Shown here: positions 9,393 to 18,973 of the stretch, piece by piece
Layout of the letters: every line of letters begins with the position of its first letter
How positions within the stretch are numbered: the first letter of the stretch is position 1
Assembly: GCF_002216795.1 (NCBI RefSeq)
Contig: NZ_CP022316.1
Location: 124,001-188,000, forward strand
Source of the DNA: Brachybacterium avium
Lineage (GTDB): Bacteria; Actinomycetota; Actinomycetes; Actinomycetales; Dermabacteraceae
Reading direction: 5' to 3'
DNA: 64,000 nucleotides
Translations under genes and position numbers: made by a program
Notes under the pieces: generated by a model
What the model was told of the DNA's origin: nothing
Database searches by the model: none
Seen by the model: the letters and a program-made list of their open reading frames with translations, nothing else

Positions 9393-9745
9393 ACGAAGAT
9401 GAGCGACTCGTTCGGGGCGATCACCGGCGGAGCGCCCTGGGCGCCGTAGCCGAGGGAGGCCGGGATGTCGAGGCGGCGACGGCCGCCGACCTTCATGCCC
9501 TGCACGCCCTGGTCCCAGCCGGAGATGACCTGGCCCACGCCGAGCTGGAAGCGCAGCGGCTCGCCGCGGTCCCAGGAGGCGTCGAACTGCTCGCCGGTGG
9601 AGTGGGAGACGCCGACGTAGTGCACGTCGACGACGTCGCCGCGGCCGGCCTCCTCCCCATCGCCGACGATCTCGTCGGTGCTGGCCAGCTCGGTGGGGGC
9701 ATCGCCCTCGGGGAAGTCGACCTCGGGCTTGGTGCGATCGGTCAT
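9362..9745 (-). CDS. FKBP-type peptidyl-prolyl cis-trans isomerase (cytoplasmic)
   Basis: A 127-residue single-domain FKBP catalysing prolyl isomerisation. The conserved fold is clear: VDVHYVGVSHSTGEQFDASW, RFQLGVGQVISGWDQGVQGM, RRRLDIPASLGYG and a final FVCDLVAV strand. There is no signal peptide. The ATG is preceded by an AGGAGG site. It sits just after a lipoprotein FKBP on the same strand and just before priA. Confidence 0.94.
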   Translation of the reverse strand: MTDRTKPEVDFPEGDAPTELASTDEIVGDGEEAGRGDVVDVHYVGVSHSTGEQFDASWDRGEPLRFQLGVGQVISGWDQGVQGMKVGGRRRLDIPASLGYGAQGAPPVIAPNESLIFVCDLVAVHKR

Positions 9746-9775
9746 GCGGTCCTCCTGTGTGGTGTGGGGGATGGA

Positions 9776-10774
9776 TCAGGCTTCGGTGTGTGCGGCGTCG
9801 AGCACGTCGATCACGAAGACCAGGGTCTCGCCGCCGAGCTCATGGGCGTCGGGGTCCTCACCGTAGGCCTCGGCGGCCGGGATCACCAGCATCACCTGGG
9901 AGCCGACGGGCAGGTCCAGCAGATTCTCGTCCCAGCCCTGGATGACACGGCCCTCGCCCTGCACGAAGGAGAACGGGGCCCCGCGCTCCCAGGAGGAGTC
10001 GAACTGGGAGCCGTCGGACCATTTCCAGCCGGTGTAGTGCATGGTGAGGTAGTCGCCGGCGCGGGTGGTGTCACCGGTGCCGACGATCAGGTCCTCGCGC
10101 TCGGTGGAGGTGGGTGCCTCACCCTCCGGCGGGGCGTCCAGCGCCGGCGCACCGTCGTCCGCGAGGGTGACGGACGGGAGCGCGCCGGAGGGCTCCGCGG
10201 GTTCGCCCTCGGCGCGCAGCGGGGAGACGATGCGGTCGACGTCGGCGACCTGCAGCAGCGAGTAGGCCTGACCGTCCGCGGACTGCTGCCACCCGGCCAT
10301 CACGAAGCGGGAGCCCACGGCCATGGTGGTGAACACGTCGAACGCGGCCTGACCGATGCCCTCGGCGGTGACCTGGACGCCTCCGGCCGGTGCTCCCTGC
10401 CACCAGGACTGCAGGGTCTTCCCGGTGGAGGCGTCGACATACAGGTCGCGCCAGATGATGGTGTCGCCCTCGGCGATGGTCTCCCCGTCCCCGGGGACGA
10501 CGATCTCCGCGGCGGCCGCGGAGACCTCGAGCGGCGCGGTGAACTCGACCGTCGGCTCCGCACCGAGATCCTCGCTGACCGTGACGCCGGCCAGCGGGTC
10601 GCCGCCGCCACCGTCGGAAGCGCCTCCCGCATCGGAAGCTCCGCTGCCCTCGCTGGCGTCGTCAGTGCAGGCGGCGAGGCCGATAGCGGCGGTGGCGGCG
10701 AGAGCGGTGGTCAGCAGCGTGCGACGGCGGATCAAGTGGGGGCCTTTCGGATCGGTGGGCCCGGGGCGGGACAC
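9776..10774 (-). CDS. FKBP-type peptidyl-prolyl isomerase lipoprotein (tandem FKBP-like domains)
   Basis: A 332-residue exported protein. The N-terminus has IRRRTLLTTALAATAAIGLA followed by a lipobox Cys (LAAC), so it is a predicted lipoprotein; the RRRTLL context is Tat-like. A Ser/Gly-rich linker follows, then a degenerate FKBP-like domain (about 105-200) and a canonical FKBP domain (LTMHYTGWKWSDGSQFDSSW, GRVIQGWDENLLDLPVGS, about 225-330). The GTG start at 10774 was chosen because TACCCT lies exactly six bases upstream; a TTG at 10735 is the alternative. It probably assists folding of secreted proteins on the outer face of the membrane. Confidence 0.9.
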   Translation of the reverse strand: MSRPGPTDPKGPHLIRRRTLLTTALAATAAIGLAACTDDASEGSGASDAGGASDGGGGDPLAGVTVSEDLGAEPTVEFTAPLEVSAAAAEIVVPGDGETIAEGDTIIWRDLYVDASTGKTLQSWWQGAPAGGVQVTAEGIGQAAFDVFTTMAVGSRFVMAGWQQSADGQAYSLLQVADVDRIVSPLRAEGEPAEPSGALPSVTLADDGAPALDAPPEGEAPTSTEREDLIVGTGDTTRAGDYLTMHYTGWKWSDGSQFDSSWERGAPFSFVQGEGRVIQGWDENLLDLPVGSQVMLVIPAAEAYGEDPDAHELGGETLVFVIDVLDAAHTEA

Positions 10775-10786
10775 GGAACCAGGGTA
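10772..10786 (-). promoter_or_regulatory. Leaderless promoter of the FKBP lipoprotein gene
   Basis: TACCCT (10786-10781), six bases, GTG (10774). Confidence 0.6.
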
Positions 10787-10841
10787 CGGGGCGGAGGATG
10801 AGCATTCGCGGAGTGTGGCCGAGCGCTCACCGCAGAGTGCC

Positions 10842-12293
10842 TCAGGCGAAGGGCATCGGATCCACCGGCGCCGCGGTGCCCTGGGAGCGGATCTCCGCGA
10901 GCAGGTCGTCGACCGCCGGGAGCTCGGTGACGAAGGGGTCCAGGACCTGCACCGGCATGGCCCCGGGCCGGGTCAGGCGCAGGGTGGTCCAGTCCACGAC
11001 GTGATCCACCCCGTGCTTCTGGGCCGCGGTGACCACCTGGCCGCGCAGATGGGCGCGGGTGGTCGTGGGAGCCGTGGTCCGGGCCGCCTCGATCCGTGCC
11101 TCTTCCAGCATCTGCGGCGCGAGGCCACGGCGCTGCAGGGCGTGGAACACGCCCTGGGTGGGGTCGATGTCGTGATAGGCGAGGTCGAGGCGCTCGATCG
11201 CCGGGTCCTCCAGGCCCACTCCGCGACGTTCCGCGACCTGGCCGAACAGACGCTCCTTGATCGCCCAGTCCAGGTTCTGCGCGGCCCAGGAGCGGTCGCC
11301 GGTGCGGACCGCGTCGATCGCTCGCTGCCAGTTCTCCAGCACCTCCCGCTCGGAGTCGTCGGCGAAGCCGGTGACATGGTCCAGCCACCGCTGCTGGATC
11401 TCGATCGCGGTGGTGGTGCCGCCGCCGGCGGTGCGGATCGCGGTGGTGCCGGTGAGATCACGGGCCACGACCCGGATCGCGGCGATGTCATCTGCCAACG
11501 CCAGTTCGGGCAGGGCGCGACCGGACTCGATCGCGCGCAGCACCAGATCGGTGGTCGCGAAGCGCAGGTGCGTGGAGACCTCGCTCATCGTGGAGTCCCC
11601 GACGATCACGTGCAGGCGGCGGAACCGGGTGGGATCTCCATGCGGCTCGTCGCGGGTGTTGATGATTGGGCGGGTGCGGGTGGTGGCCGAGGAGACCGCC
11701 TCCCACATGTGGTCGCTGCGGCGCGAGAAGACGAACTGGGCGTCAGCGTCCTCGGCGCCGGCGTCAGGGCCGTTCACGACGCGATGGGGGAAGCTGCCGT
11801 CCTCCGGAGCGGAGCGCACCACTCCTCCGGCTCCGGTGACGATCTGGCGGGTGACCAGGAAGGGCAGCAGGTAGCGGGGCAGGCGGGTGAACTCCCCGCG
11901 CCGGTCCACCAGGTAGTTCTCGTGGGAGCCGAAGGCGTTGCCCGCGGAATCGACGTTGTTCTTCAACAGATGGATGCGGGCATCCTGCCCGTCGGCGGCG
12001 AGCCGCTGGTTGGCCTGGGCGGCGAGATCTGCGAAGATCCGGTCCCCGGCACGGTCCTGGGCGACCAGCTCCCACCAGTCGTCGCACTCGGCGCTGGCGT
12101 ACTCCGGGTGCGAGCCGACGTCGAGGTAGAGGCGCGCGGCGTTGCGCAGGAATACGTTCGAGCTGCGGCCCATCGCCACCACCGGGCGGAACAGCTCCCG
12201 GGCCGCGGCCTCCGGCTCGAGTGCCCGCGAGCCGTCGGCCCGCACACACACCAGCCCGTACTCCGTCTCCAGACCTCCCACGCGACGCTTCAT
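10842..12293 (-). CDS. pafA: Pup-protein ligase
   Basis: Attaches the C-terminal glutamate of Pup to lysines of target proteins using ATP. The 483-residue protein belongs to the carboxylate-amine ligase superfamily shared with Dop and starts MKRRVGGLETEYGLV. Other family segments include SHPEYASAECDDWWELV, KNNVDSAGNAFGSHENYL and [27 protein letters not shown] (written here in separate blocks). It lacks the extra loop expected of Dop. The ATG at 12293 lies just 4 bp after the pup stop, so pup and pafA are adjacent with no prcB or prcA between them. Confidence 0.96.
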   Translation of the reverse strand: MKRRVGGLETEYGLVCVRADGSRALEPEAAARELFRPVVAMGRSSNVFLRNAARLYLDVGSHPEYASAECDDWWELVAQDRAGDRIFADLAAQANQRLAADGQDARIHLLKNNVDSAGNAFGSHENYLVDRRGEFTRLPRYLLPFLVTRQIVTGAGGVVRSAPEDGSFPHRVVNGPDAGAEDADAQFVFSRRSDHMWEAVSSATTRTRPIINTRDEPHGDPTRFRRLHVIVGDSTMSEVSTHLRFATTDLVLRAIESGRALPELALADDIAAIRVVARDLTGTTAIRTAGGGTTTAIEIQQRWLDHVTGFADDSEREVLENWQRAIDAVRTGDRSWAAQNLDWAIKERLFGQVAERRGVGLEDPAIERLDLAYHDIDPTQGVFHALQRRGLAPQMLEEARIEAARTTAPTTTRAHLRGQVVTAAQKHGVDHVVDWTTLRLTRPGAMPVQVLDPFVTELPAVDDLLAEIRSQGTAAPVDPMPFA

Positions 12294-12297
12294 CGGG

Positions 12298-12489
12298 TCA
12301 CTGGCCGCCCTTCTGCACGAAGGAGCGCACGAAGGTCTCGGCGTTGGACTCGAGCACCGAGTCGATCTCGTCGAGCAGGTCGTCCGCCGCCTGGGCGGAG
12401 GCGAAGACCTGCCCGCCGGCCACCTGGTCGGCGCCCTCGACGGGCTCCTCACCCTCGGAGCCGGGGGCGTTCAGGGACTGCTGGGACAT
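12298..12489 (-). CDS. pup: Prokaryotic ubiquitin-like protein Pup
   Basis: A 63-residue, acidic, largely disordered modifier. It has the helical recognition segment QAADDLLDEIDSVLESNAET and ends FVRSFVQKGGQ. The final residue is Gln, so Dop must first deamidate it to Glu before PafA can ligate it. The ATG is preceded by AAGGAGG. It is encoded between dop and pafA. Confidence 0.97.
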   Translation of the reverse strand: MSQQSLNAPGSEGEEPVEGADQVAGGQVFASAQAADDLLDEIDSVLESNAETFVRSFVQKGGQ

Positions 12490-12514
12490 GGCGTCCTCCT
12501 TGTGTCGTGGTGGG

Positions 12515-14200
12515 TCAACTGTCGCTGACGGCCCTGCGCAGGGCGTCCAGGATCGTCTCGGGATCGTCGGCCGGGTCGATGCCGTGCTGGTCGCACCAGG
12601 CTGCCGAGCCCAGGCGCGGATCGGCCAGGCGCAGCCGGTGCCCACCGGTGGGGCCTGCCAGGGTGATCGCGTCCCAGCCGGCTGCGGGGACCTGGGCCCG
12701 GTGCGCGGCGATCAGCCCGCCGCGCAGATGAGCACGGGTGCTGGTGGGCGCCGTCCGCACGGCCTGTTCGACCTCGTCCTGTCCCACCAGGGTGGGTACG
12801 GCGCCGGCGGTGCGCAGCTTGTCGAACAGGCCGCGGCCGGGCCGCAGATCGGAGTACTGCAGGTCCACCATCTGCAGCCGCGGGTCCCCCCAGTCCAGGC
12901 CGTGGCGTTCCCGGTAGCGGTTCAGCAGCTGGAGCTTGGCGACCCATTCCACCCTGTCGGCGGCGCGCATCGGATCCTCCTGGAGCAGATCGAGGATCTC
13001 CTCCCAGCTGCGCAGCACCTGCGCCGTCTCCTTGTCCGCGCGGTCGGCGACCGCGGTGAGGGTCTCGAGCAGGGTGCGCTGGATCTGCAGCGCCGTGAGC
13101 TCCCGGCCATCGACCAGCGGCACCGTGGCCCGCAGGCTCGGATCGTGGCTGATGGTGCGGACCGCGGCGACCGGGTCGGCGAGCCGCAGGTCCGGGAGGA
13201 TCGCGGTGCCGGTGCGATGCTCGGCCTCGAGCGCGGCGAGCACCAGCGAGGTGGTGCCCAGCTTGAGGAAGGTCGACTCCTCGAGCAGGTTCGCGTCACC
13301 GATGATCAGGTGCAGGCGACGGAACCGCGTGGGGTCGGAGTGCGGTTCGTCGCGGGTGTTGACGATCGGCCGGTTCAGGGTCGTCTCCAGGCCCACCTCG
13401 GCCTCCATGAAGTCGGCGCGGGAGGAGAGCTGGAAACCGGGCCGCTCACCCCGGGTGCCGAGCCCCACCCGACCCGCACCGACCAGCACCTGCCGGGACG
13501 CCAGGAACGGCAGCAGCGCCGTGACCACACGCTCGAAGGGCACTGCACGGTCCACGAGATAGTTCTCATGGGTGCCGTAGGAGGCGCCCTTGCCGTCGGT
13601 GTTGTTCTTGTACAGGGCGACGTCCGGGATGCCGTCGGCCGCGGCGAGGATCGCCATCGCGCGCCGGGCGATCTCCTCGCCTGCACGGTCGGTGACCACT
13701 GCTTCGCGGGCCCGCAGCACCTCGGGCGCCGAATACTCCGGGTGCGCATGATCCACGTACCAGCGGGCGCCGTTGCGGAGCACCGCGTTGCCGATCGAGC
13801 GCTGGGTGGCCCAGGCGAGCACCTCGGCATCATCCCCGTCGGGGGCGACCTCCGGCCCGGCCAACGGGGTGTCCATCTCGACGCTGGGCACATGCGCATC
13901 GCGCACCTCATCGGTGAGCTGGCTGGGATGGGCGGCGGCGCGCTGCAGCTCGAAGCCGCGCGCGTCCCGCAGCGGGGTCTCGTCTCCGTAGTCCCAGCGC
14001 ACGCGCCGGCCGCGCTCCCCCTCGAGCGGATCGAGCAGGGCGTAGGCGCCCACCACCAGGTGGGAGAGCAGGATCGAGCTGCCCGCGCCGGAACGGGCAC
14101 GGTCCTCGAGATCGGCGTGGACCACCCCGAACTCCGTCTCGATACCCATCACCCGCTCGGTGGTCAGAGCGGTTGCGGCGTCCTGGGGCTGGTGGGTCAT
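12515..14200 (-). CDS. dop: Pup deamidase/depupylase
   Basis: Deamidates the C-terminal Gln of Pup and removes Pup from substrates. At 561 residues it is longer than PafA, as expected, and starts [15 protein letters not shown]. Shared superfamily segments are [20 protein letters not shown] and [20 protein letters not shown]. The ATG overlaps the arc stop codon by four bases; an arc-dop-pup-pafA operon is inferred from this overlap and the short gaps. Confidence 0.95.
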   Translation of the reverse strand: MTHQPQDAATALTTERVMGIETEFGVVHADLEDRARSGAGSSILLSHLVVGAYALLDPLEGERGRRVRWDYGDETPLRDARGFELQRAAAHPSQLTDEVRDAHVPSVEMDTPLAGPEVAPDGDDAEVLAWATQRSIGNAVLRNGARWYVDHAHPEYSAPEVLRAREAVVTDRAGEEIARRAMAILAAADGIPDVALYKNNTDGKGASYGTHENYLVDRAVPFERVVTALLPFLASRQVLVGAGRVGLGTRGERPGFQLSSRADFMEAEVGLETTLNRPIVNTRDEPHSDPTRFRRLHLIIGDANLLEESTFLKLGTTSLVLAALEAEHRTGTAILPDLRLADPVAAVRTISHDPSLRATVPLVDGRELTALQIQRTLLETLTAVADRADKETAQVLRSWEEILDLLQEDPMRAADRVEWVAKLQLLNRYRERHGLDWGDPRLQMVDLQYSDLRPGRGLFDKLRTAGAVPTLVGQDEVEQAVRTAPTSTRAHLRGGLIAAHRAQVPAAGWDAITLAGPTGGHRLRLADPRLGSAAWCDQHGIDPADDPETILDALRRAVSDS

Positions 14201-15774
14201 GCGGAGACCTCCTCCTCGGCAGCGGTGGTCCGGGTGCGTCCCTGCAGCGGCACGATCGCCTCGACGCGGCGCCTGCCGCCACCGGGCAGTCCGGTCACCC
14301 GGGCCCAGTCCTCGGGATGCGCGGCCGAGGGCATGTCCTCGTTCTCGACGAACTCCGCGGTGATCGCCTCGCGCAGGTGCCGGGAGGCCACGCCGACCTC
14401 ACCGGTGGCCAGCTGATCCTTCACCGCCATCTTCTTCGCCCGGTCCACAATGTTGCGCAGGGTGGCGCCGGAGACGAAATCACGGAAGTGGAGGGTGTCC
14501 TGCCCGCCGTCGGAGTACTCGACCCGCACGAAGGCCGAGGCCGGGCCCTCGTCGTAGATCTCGCGGGCGGCGAGGTCCAGCAGCTGCTCCCGGTCCTCGC
14601 GCATCGGGACGGAGTCATCGAGGTACAGGCCGAGGATCTCCCGTCCGGCCCGGGCGTTGGGGCGGCGCACCCGGATCTTCACGTCGAGCCGGCCCGGCCG
14701 CAGGATCGCGGGGTCGATCATGTCCTCACGGTTGGAGGCACCGATGACGATGACGTTGTCCAGCCCTTCGACACCGTCGATCTCGGCCAGCAGCTGGGGC
14801 ACGATCGTGGTCTCGACGTCGCTGGACATACCGGTGCCGCGGGTACGGAACAGCGCCTCCATCTCGTCGAAGAAGATCACCACCGGGTGGTCGGCCGCGG
14901 CCTTCTCCCGGGCACGCTCGAACACCAGGCGGATCGACCGCTCGGTCTCGCCGACGTACTTGTTCAGCAGCTCGGGGCCCTTGACGTTGAGGAAGGCGGA
15001 GTTCTCCAGCGCCTCGGCCACGCTCACCCCGCGCACCTCGGCGCTGCGCAGGACGAGCTCATGGGCAACAGCTTTGGCGATCATGGTCTTGCCGCAGCCG
15101 GGCGGCCCATACAGCAGCACGCCCTGCGGCGGGCGCAGGCCGTAGGTGCGGTAGAGATCCTGCTGCAGGAACGGCAGCTCGACGGCGTCGCGGATCGCCT
15201 CGATCTGCTCGCCCAGCCCCCCGATCTGGTCGAAGGAGACCTCCGGGACCTGTTCGAGGACGAGATCGGTGATCTCGGCGCGGTCGATGCGCTCGAGCAC
15301 CAGCTGGGACTTCAGATCCACCAGCACGTGGTCGCCGGCGTGGAGCTCCTCGTCGGTGAGGGTGCCCGCCCGGCGCAGCACGCGGGTGTCGTCGGGGGCG
15401 ACGGCCACCAGCAGTCGCGAGTCGGCCAGCTCCTCGACCACCGGCACCACGTTGCCGGCGTCGCTCGGGGCCACAGCCTCCACGGCGGCCAGGGCCTCGT
15501 TCAGGCGCAGCTCGGCGCCCGGGGCCAGCGCCTCCAGGTCCAGGGACGCGGCGGTCGACACCCGCAGCCGGCGGCCGTGGTGGAGCACGTCGATGGTGGT
15601 GCCCTCGCAGCGGCGCAGGAAGGTCGCGTACGAGTTCGGCGGGTCACCGACCCGCTCGAGGTCGTTCTTGAGCTCGACGATCTGCGCCCGGGCGGAGCGC
15701 AGCCCTGCCGTCAGGCGGTCGTTGTGGCCCGCGAGCTGCTCGAGCTCCGCGGTCATCTCGGCGTAGGTCTTCAT
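14197..15774 (-). CDS. arc: AAA ATPase forming ring-shaped complexes (ARC/Mpa)
   Basis: Hexameric unfoldase that recognises pupylated proteins. The 525 residues contain an N-terminal coiled coil (about 1-45: [18 protein letters not shown]), a double OB domain (about 60-190), and an AAA module with Walker [16 protein letters not shown], Walker [13 protein letters not shown] and arginine-finger region [11 protein letters not shown]. The C-terminus ends AAEEEVSA and lacks the Gln-Tyr-Leu tail that docks Mpa onto the 20S proteasome in mycobacteria. With no prcBA nearby, it may act without a proteasome. Start ATG 15774 has a GGAG site. Confidence 0.95.
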   Translation of the reverse strand: MKTYAEMTAELEQLAGHNDRLTAGLRSARAQIVELKNDLERVGDPPNSYATFLRRCEGTTIDVLHHGRRLRVSTAASLDLEALAPGAELRLNEALAAVEAVAPSDAGNVVPVVEELADSRLLVAVAPDDTRVLRRAGTLTDEELHAGDHVLVDLKSQLVLERIDRAEITDLVLEQVPEVSFDQIGGLGEQIEAIRDAVELPFLQQDLYRTYGLRPPQGVLLYGPPGCGKTMIAKAVAHELVLRSAEVRGVSVAEALENSAFLNVKGPELLNKYVGETERSIRLVFERAREKAAADHPVVIFFDEMEALFRTRGTGMSSDVETTIVPQLLAEIDGVEGLDNVIVIGASNREDMIDPAILRPGRLDVKIRVRRPNARAGREILGLYLDDSVPMREDREQLLDLAAREIYDEGPASAFVRVEYSDGGQDTLHFRDFVSGATLRNIVDRAKKMAVKDQLATGEVGVASRHLREAITAEFVENEDMPSAAHPEDWARVTGLPGGGRRRVEAIVPLQGRTRTTAAEEEVSA

Positions 15775-15802
15775 TCTCCTGCGGTCTCCTTCCTGGGAGA
15801 GA

Positions 15803-16870
15803 TCAGCGATCGCGGCCCTGTCGGAGGTCGCGCAGCGCGCGCTTGAGCTTGCGCGGCGCGACTCCCCGCTCCCCCAGATCCTGCGCGCCCCACTCTCCCT
15901 CGGAGCCACCGAATCCCTCGTTGTCGGGATGGTTCAGCTCCTCCTCCAGGCGTGAGCCGGGCGCCGGCCTCGTGGCACGGCGCAGCGCCGGGGTGCCATG
16001 GGCGGTGCGGCGGGCGGTGAGCAGGAATCCCGTGTGCGCGTTCATGCGGTGCTCGGGACGGACGGCGAGGCCCTCGAGATGCCAGGGACGCACGAAGGAC
16101 TCCCAGGCGTAGGGCTCGGTGAACTCACCATGATCGCGCAGCGCCTCAGCCGTCCGCGAGAGCTGGGTGACGGTCGCGACATACGCCAGGTACACCCCGC
16201 CGGAGACCAGCACCTCCGCAGCGGCATCCACGCACTCCCAGGGGGCGAGCATGTCCAGCACCACGCGGTCCACGGCGGGCTCCCCGGGCGAGAGCGTGGG
16301 TGCGAGCTCCTGGAAGTCGCCGACGGACAGCTCCCAGGAGGGGTGCGGACCGCCGAAGAAGGTCTCGACGTTCTCCCGGGCCACCTCGGCGAAGTCCTCG
16401 CGCCGCTCGATGGAGTGCACCGCACCCTCGGGGCCGACGGCGCGCAGCAGCGCGGTGGTCAGGCCGCCGGAGCCGACGCCGGCCTCGAGCACCCGGGCCC
16501 CGGGGAAGATATCGCCCCACATCAGGATCTGTGCGGAGTCCTTGGGATAGATGATCGCCGCGCCGCGCGGCATCGACAGCATGTAGTCGGCGTAGAGCGG
16601 GCGCAGCGCCTGGTAGACGATGCCGTGGGAGTTCTCGACCACCACGCCGTCCTCGGCACCGATCAGCTGGTCGTGGCGCAGCACCCCGCGGTGCGAGTGG
16701 AACTCGCCGCCGGGCTTGAGGGTGATGGTGTGCAGGCGGTTCTTGGCGTCGGCGAGCTGGACCTTGTCGCCGAGGGCGAAGGGGCCGGTGCGATCCAGGC
16801 CGCGGCGGGGTGCGCGGGGCGCGGGCCCCGGCGCCCCGGTGTCGGCAGCGGGCTGCGGCTGATCTGTCAT
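15803..16870 (-). CDS. trmI: tRNA (adenine-58-N1)-methyltransferase
   Basis: Makes m1A58 in the T-loop of tRNA. The 355-residue protein has the N-terminal TrmI beta domain ([34 protein letters not shown]), the [20 protein letters not shown] segment and the SAM motif [18 protein letters not shown], then [10 protein letters not shown]. The actinobacterial C-terminal tail follows. Of two adjacent in-frame ATGs, 16870 is preferred because a TATGCT hexamer stands seven bases upstream. It precedes arc on the same strand by 28 bp, so co-transcription is likely. Confidence 0.93.
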   Translation of the reverse strand: MTDQPQPAADTGAPGPAPRAPRRGLDRTGPFALGDKVQLADAKNRLHTITLKPGGEFHSHRGVLRHDQLIGAEDGVVVENSHGIVYQALRPLYADYMLSMPRGAAIIYPKDSAQILMWGDIFPGARVLEAGVGSGGLTTALLRAVGPEGAVHSIERREDFAEVARENVETFFGGPHPSWELSVGDFQELAPTLSPGEPAVDRVVLDMLAPWECVDAAAEVLVSGGVYLAYVATVTQLSRTAEALRDHGEFTEPYAWESFVRPWHLEGLAVRPEHRMNAHTGFLLTARRTAHGTPALRRATRPAPGSRLEEELNHPDNEGFGGSEGEWGAQDLGERGVAPRKLKRALRDLRQGRDR

Positions 16871-16883
16871 ACGTTCCAGCATA
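16868..16883 (-). promoter_or_regulatory. Probable leaderless promoter of trmI
   Basis: TATGCT (16883-16878), seven bases, ATG (16870). The spacing is one base longer than the window norm. Confidence 0.45.
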
Positions 16884-16913
16884 TGGCCCGGGCAGCGGCA
16901 CCAACGATGATGT

Positions 16914-18029
16914 TCACCGTGCGCGCAGTATCGCGTTGACGTCCGCGCTCATGATCACACCGCGGGCGGTGCCGTCCTCCTCCAGGAGCAGGTAGGCAGG
17001 GGCGGGACGGGCGAGCATCGCATCGATCAGGGCGTCCCCGCGCAGCGCGACGGGCAGGGCTGCGAGCTCGCCGATCGTCCCGGCGACGGCGAGGACGGGA
17101 GTCGCTGCCCGCTGCGCGGCGGGAACCGCGGCGGCTGCCGCCGGGTCGATGCGCGAGGCGCGCCCGATGATGCCCGACGGGGCACCGGCGCGGTCCAGGA
17201 TCAGCACGGTGGAGAGGTCCGCGGAGGGGTCGAGGTCCGCCAGCGGCGACTGCGGCCGGACCACGTGCACCGCTCGGGCGAGGGAGGCGGCGTCCAGGGT
17301 GCGGATACGGCCCTGGAGAGCGGCTCCGGACAGAGCATGCGTGGCGCCCTGCCAGAGCATCCCGGCGATCAGCAGCGCCCAGACCAGGCTGAGCAGGGAG
17401 AAGCCGCCGGCACCGCCGGCGCGCACGATCCACCACAGGGGGTAGGCCACCACCGCCACCGCGATCGCCCGACCGAGCCAGGCTGTGATCCGGGTACCGG
17501 CCTCGGGGCTGCTCAGCAGTGCACCCAGCAGGGTCTCCAGGGCGCGCCCACCGTCCATGGGCAGTCCGGGCAGCAGGTTGAACACCGCCAGCACGAGGTT
17601 CAGCCAGGAGCTGACGGTGAAGAACACCGCCGCCCCGGTGCCGGGCTCGGACAGCTGCCCGATCCCGGTGGACACCCCGGCCAGCAGCAGGTTCGCGGCC
17701 GGGCCGGACAACGAGACCAGCAGGGAGCCGAGGGTCGACATCTGCCGGGAGCGGTACTGGGTGTGACCGCCCCACAGGGTCAGGGCGATGTGATCGACGC
17801 TGGCGCCGAAGCCCCGGGCCACCACTGCGTGAGCGACCTCGTGCACGAGCACCGAGACGATCATGAACACCCCGATGCCGAGCGCGAGGAGCACCGCTGT
17901 GGTCGGGGCGACACCGCCGCGGGCGAGCGAGGGATACATCAGCGCGGCGAACAGCAGCACGGTGAGCAGGGTGCCGGGGCTGATGCGCAGCGCCGGCAGC
18001 GACCCGAGGCGCACCGTGGGGCTGGTCAT
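16914..18029 (-). CDS. Site-2 protease family protein (M50 metalloprotease, with CBS-like tail)
   Basis: A 371-residue membrane protease. The zinc motif HEVAH is at about residues 62-66 in a membrane helix, and the second zinc-ligand motif NLLPGLPMDGG is at about 150-160; about six hydrophobic segments cover residues 15-230. The C-terminal 130 residues resemble a CBS-domain pair (VHVVRPQSPLADLDPSADLS; then ARPAPAYLLLEEDGTARGVI). Such proteins cut membrane-embedded substrates; the target here is unknown. It is divergent from PAC2 and is followed by trmI on the same strand. Confidence 0.9.
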   Translation of the reverse strand: MTSPTVRLGSLPALRISPGTLLTVLLFAALMYPSLARGGVAPTTAVLLALGIGVFMIVSVLVHEVAHAVVARGFGASVDHIALTLWGGHTQYRSRQMSTLGSLLVSLSGPAANLLLAGVSTGIGQLSEPGTGAAVFFTVSSWLNLVLAVFNLLPGLPMDGGRALETLLGALLSSPEAGTRITAWLGRAIAVAVVAYPLWWIVRAGGAGGFSLLSLVWALLIAGMLWQGATHALSGAALQGRIRTLDAASLARAVHVVRPQSPLADLDPSADLSTVLILDRAGAPSGIIGRASRIDPAAAAAVPAAQRAATPVLAVAGTIGELAALPVALRGDALIDAMLARPAPAYLLLEEDGTARGVIMSADVNAILRAR

Positions 18030-18096
18030 GTTCCGTCTCCTCCGCAGCCGGGGCGGGGCCCCCGGGCAGGCCGAGGATAACCCGTGTTCCTGAGCC

Positions 18097-18111
18097 TATG
18101 ATGGGGTGATG
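18097..18111 (+). promoter_or_regulatory. Leaderless promoter of the PAC2 gene
   Basis: TATGAT (18097-18102), six bases, ATG (18109). A GTG three bases earlier is in frame but too close to the -10. Confidence 0.6.
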
Positions 18112-18918
18112 AGTCGAATTGCCATCACGGCTTTCCACGGATGGAACGATGCCGGCGAGGCAGCCACCGGGGTGATCGAGCATCTGCATGAGGTCTGGCC
18201 CACCCGACCGGCGGGCGCGGTCGATGCGGAGGAGTTCATCGATTTCCAGGTGAACCGCCCCGAGATCCACACGAGCGAGGACGGCCTGCGGGTCATCGAT
18301 TGGCCGGACACCCGGATCCACCTGGTCACCCCGCCGCGCGGCCCCGAGATCGTGACGGTGATGGGCCCCGAGCCCTCGCTGCGCTGGAAGCGCTTCTGCG
18401 ACGAGGTGCTCGAGCAGCTGCAGGTGCTGGACGTCAGCTCCGTGATCGCTCTCGGGGCCCTGCTCGCCGATTCGCCCCACTCCCGGCCGCTGCCGGTGTC
18501 CGCCCAGGTGGAGCCGGTGCCCGCCCAGCCCGTGGAGGGTTCCGAGCTGTACACCGGCCCGATCGGTGTGCCCATGATCCTGGCCCGTCGCACCGCCAGC
18601 GCCGGGCTGCGCACCACCAGCATCTGGGTGCAGGTCCCCCACTACGTCTCGCAGAACTCCTCCCCGAAGGCGGTGCTGGGGCTGATGCGGGAGGTGCAGG
18701 ACCTTGTCAGCGCCTCGATCCCGCTCGAAGAGCTGGTCGAGGATGCGGAGGCCTGGGAGCGCGGGGTCGACGAGCTGGCGCGCACCGATGAGGACGTGGC
18801 CGAGTACGTCGCCCGGCTGGAGCGGGCCCAGGATGCGGCCGGCCTGCCGGAGGCCAGCGGCGACGCGATCGCCAGGGAGTTCGAGCAGTTCCTGCGCCGG
18901 CGCCGCGAGTCCGAGTGA
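18109..18918 (+). CDS. PAC2 family protein
   Basis: A 269-residue soluble protein of the PAC2 (proteasome assembly chaperone 2-like) family. Family segments are FHGWNDAGEAATGVIEHL at the start, VDAEEFIDFQVNRP, GPEPSLRWKRFCDEVL and the conserved QVPHYVSQNSSPKAVLGLM. The archaeal and eukaryotic relatives help assemble proteasomes; in actinobacteria the role is not settled, and this genome region shows no proteasome core genes. It converges on mshC, with 55 bp between the ends. Confidence 0.9.
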   Translation: MSRIAITAFHGWNDAGEAATGVIEHLHEVWPTRPAGAVDAEEFIDFQVNRPEIHTSEDGLRVIDWPDTRIHLVTPPRGPEIVTVMGPEPSLRWKRFCDEVLEQLQVLDVSSVIALGALLADSPHSRPLPVSAQVEPVPAQPVEGSELYTGPIGVPMILARRTASAGLRTTSIWVQVPHYVSQNSSPKAVLGLMREVQDLVSASIPLEELVEDAEAWERGVDELARTDEDVAEYVARLERAQDAAGLPEASGDAIAREFEQFLRRRRESE

Positions 18919-18973
18919 GCTCACGCTCCGCGCGCGCAATGCGTCGGGGCGCTCGGAGCCGACGGCCCTGCGA

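Noticed and set aside
6345..9449. Very long plus-strand frames opposite priA, rsmB, aroE, alaS and glnE
   Set aside because: These are typical high-GC antisense frames rich in Gly, Arg, His and Gln with no domains or ribosome sites.
16867..18973. Extension of the mshC reading frame to 1118 residues
   Set aside because: The extension is antisense to PAC2 and overlaps the M50 gene, with low-complexity composition. A one-base correction gives a proper MshC end.
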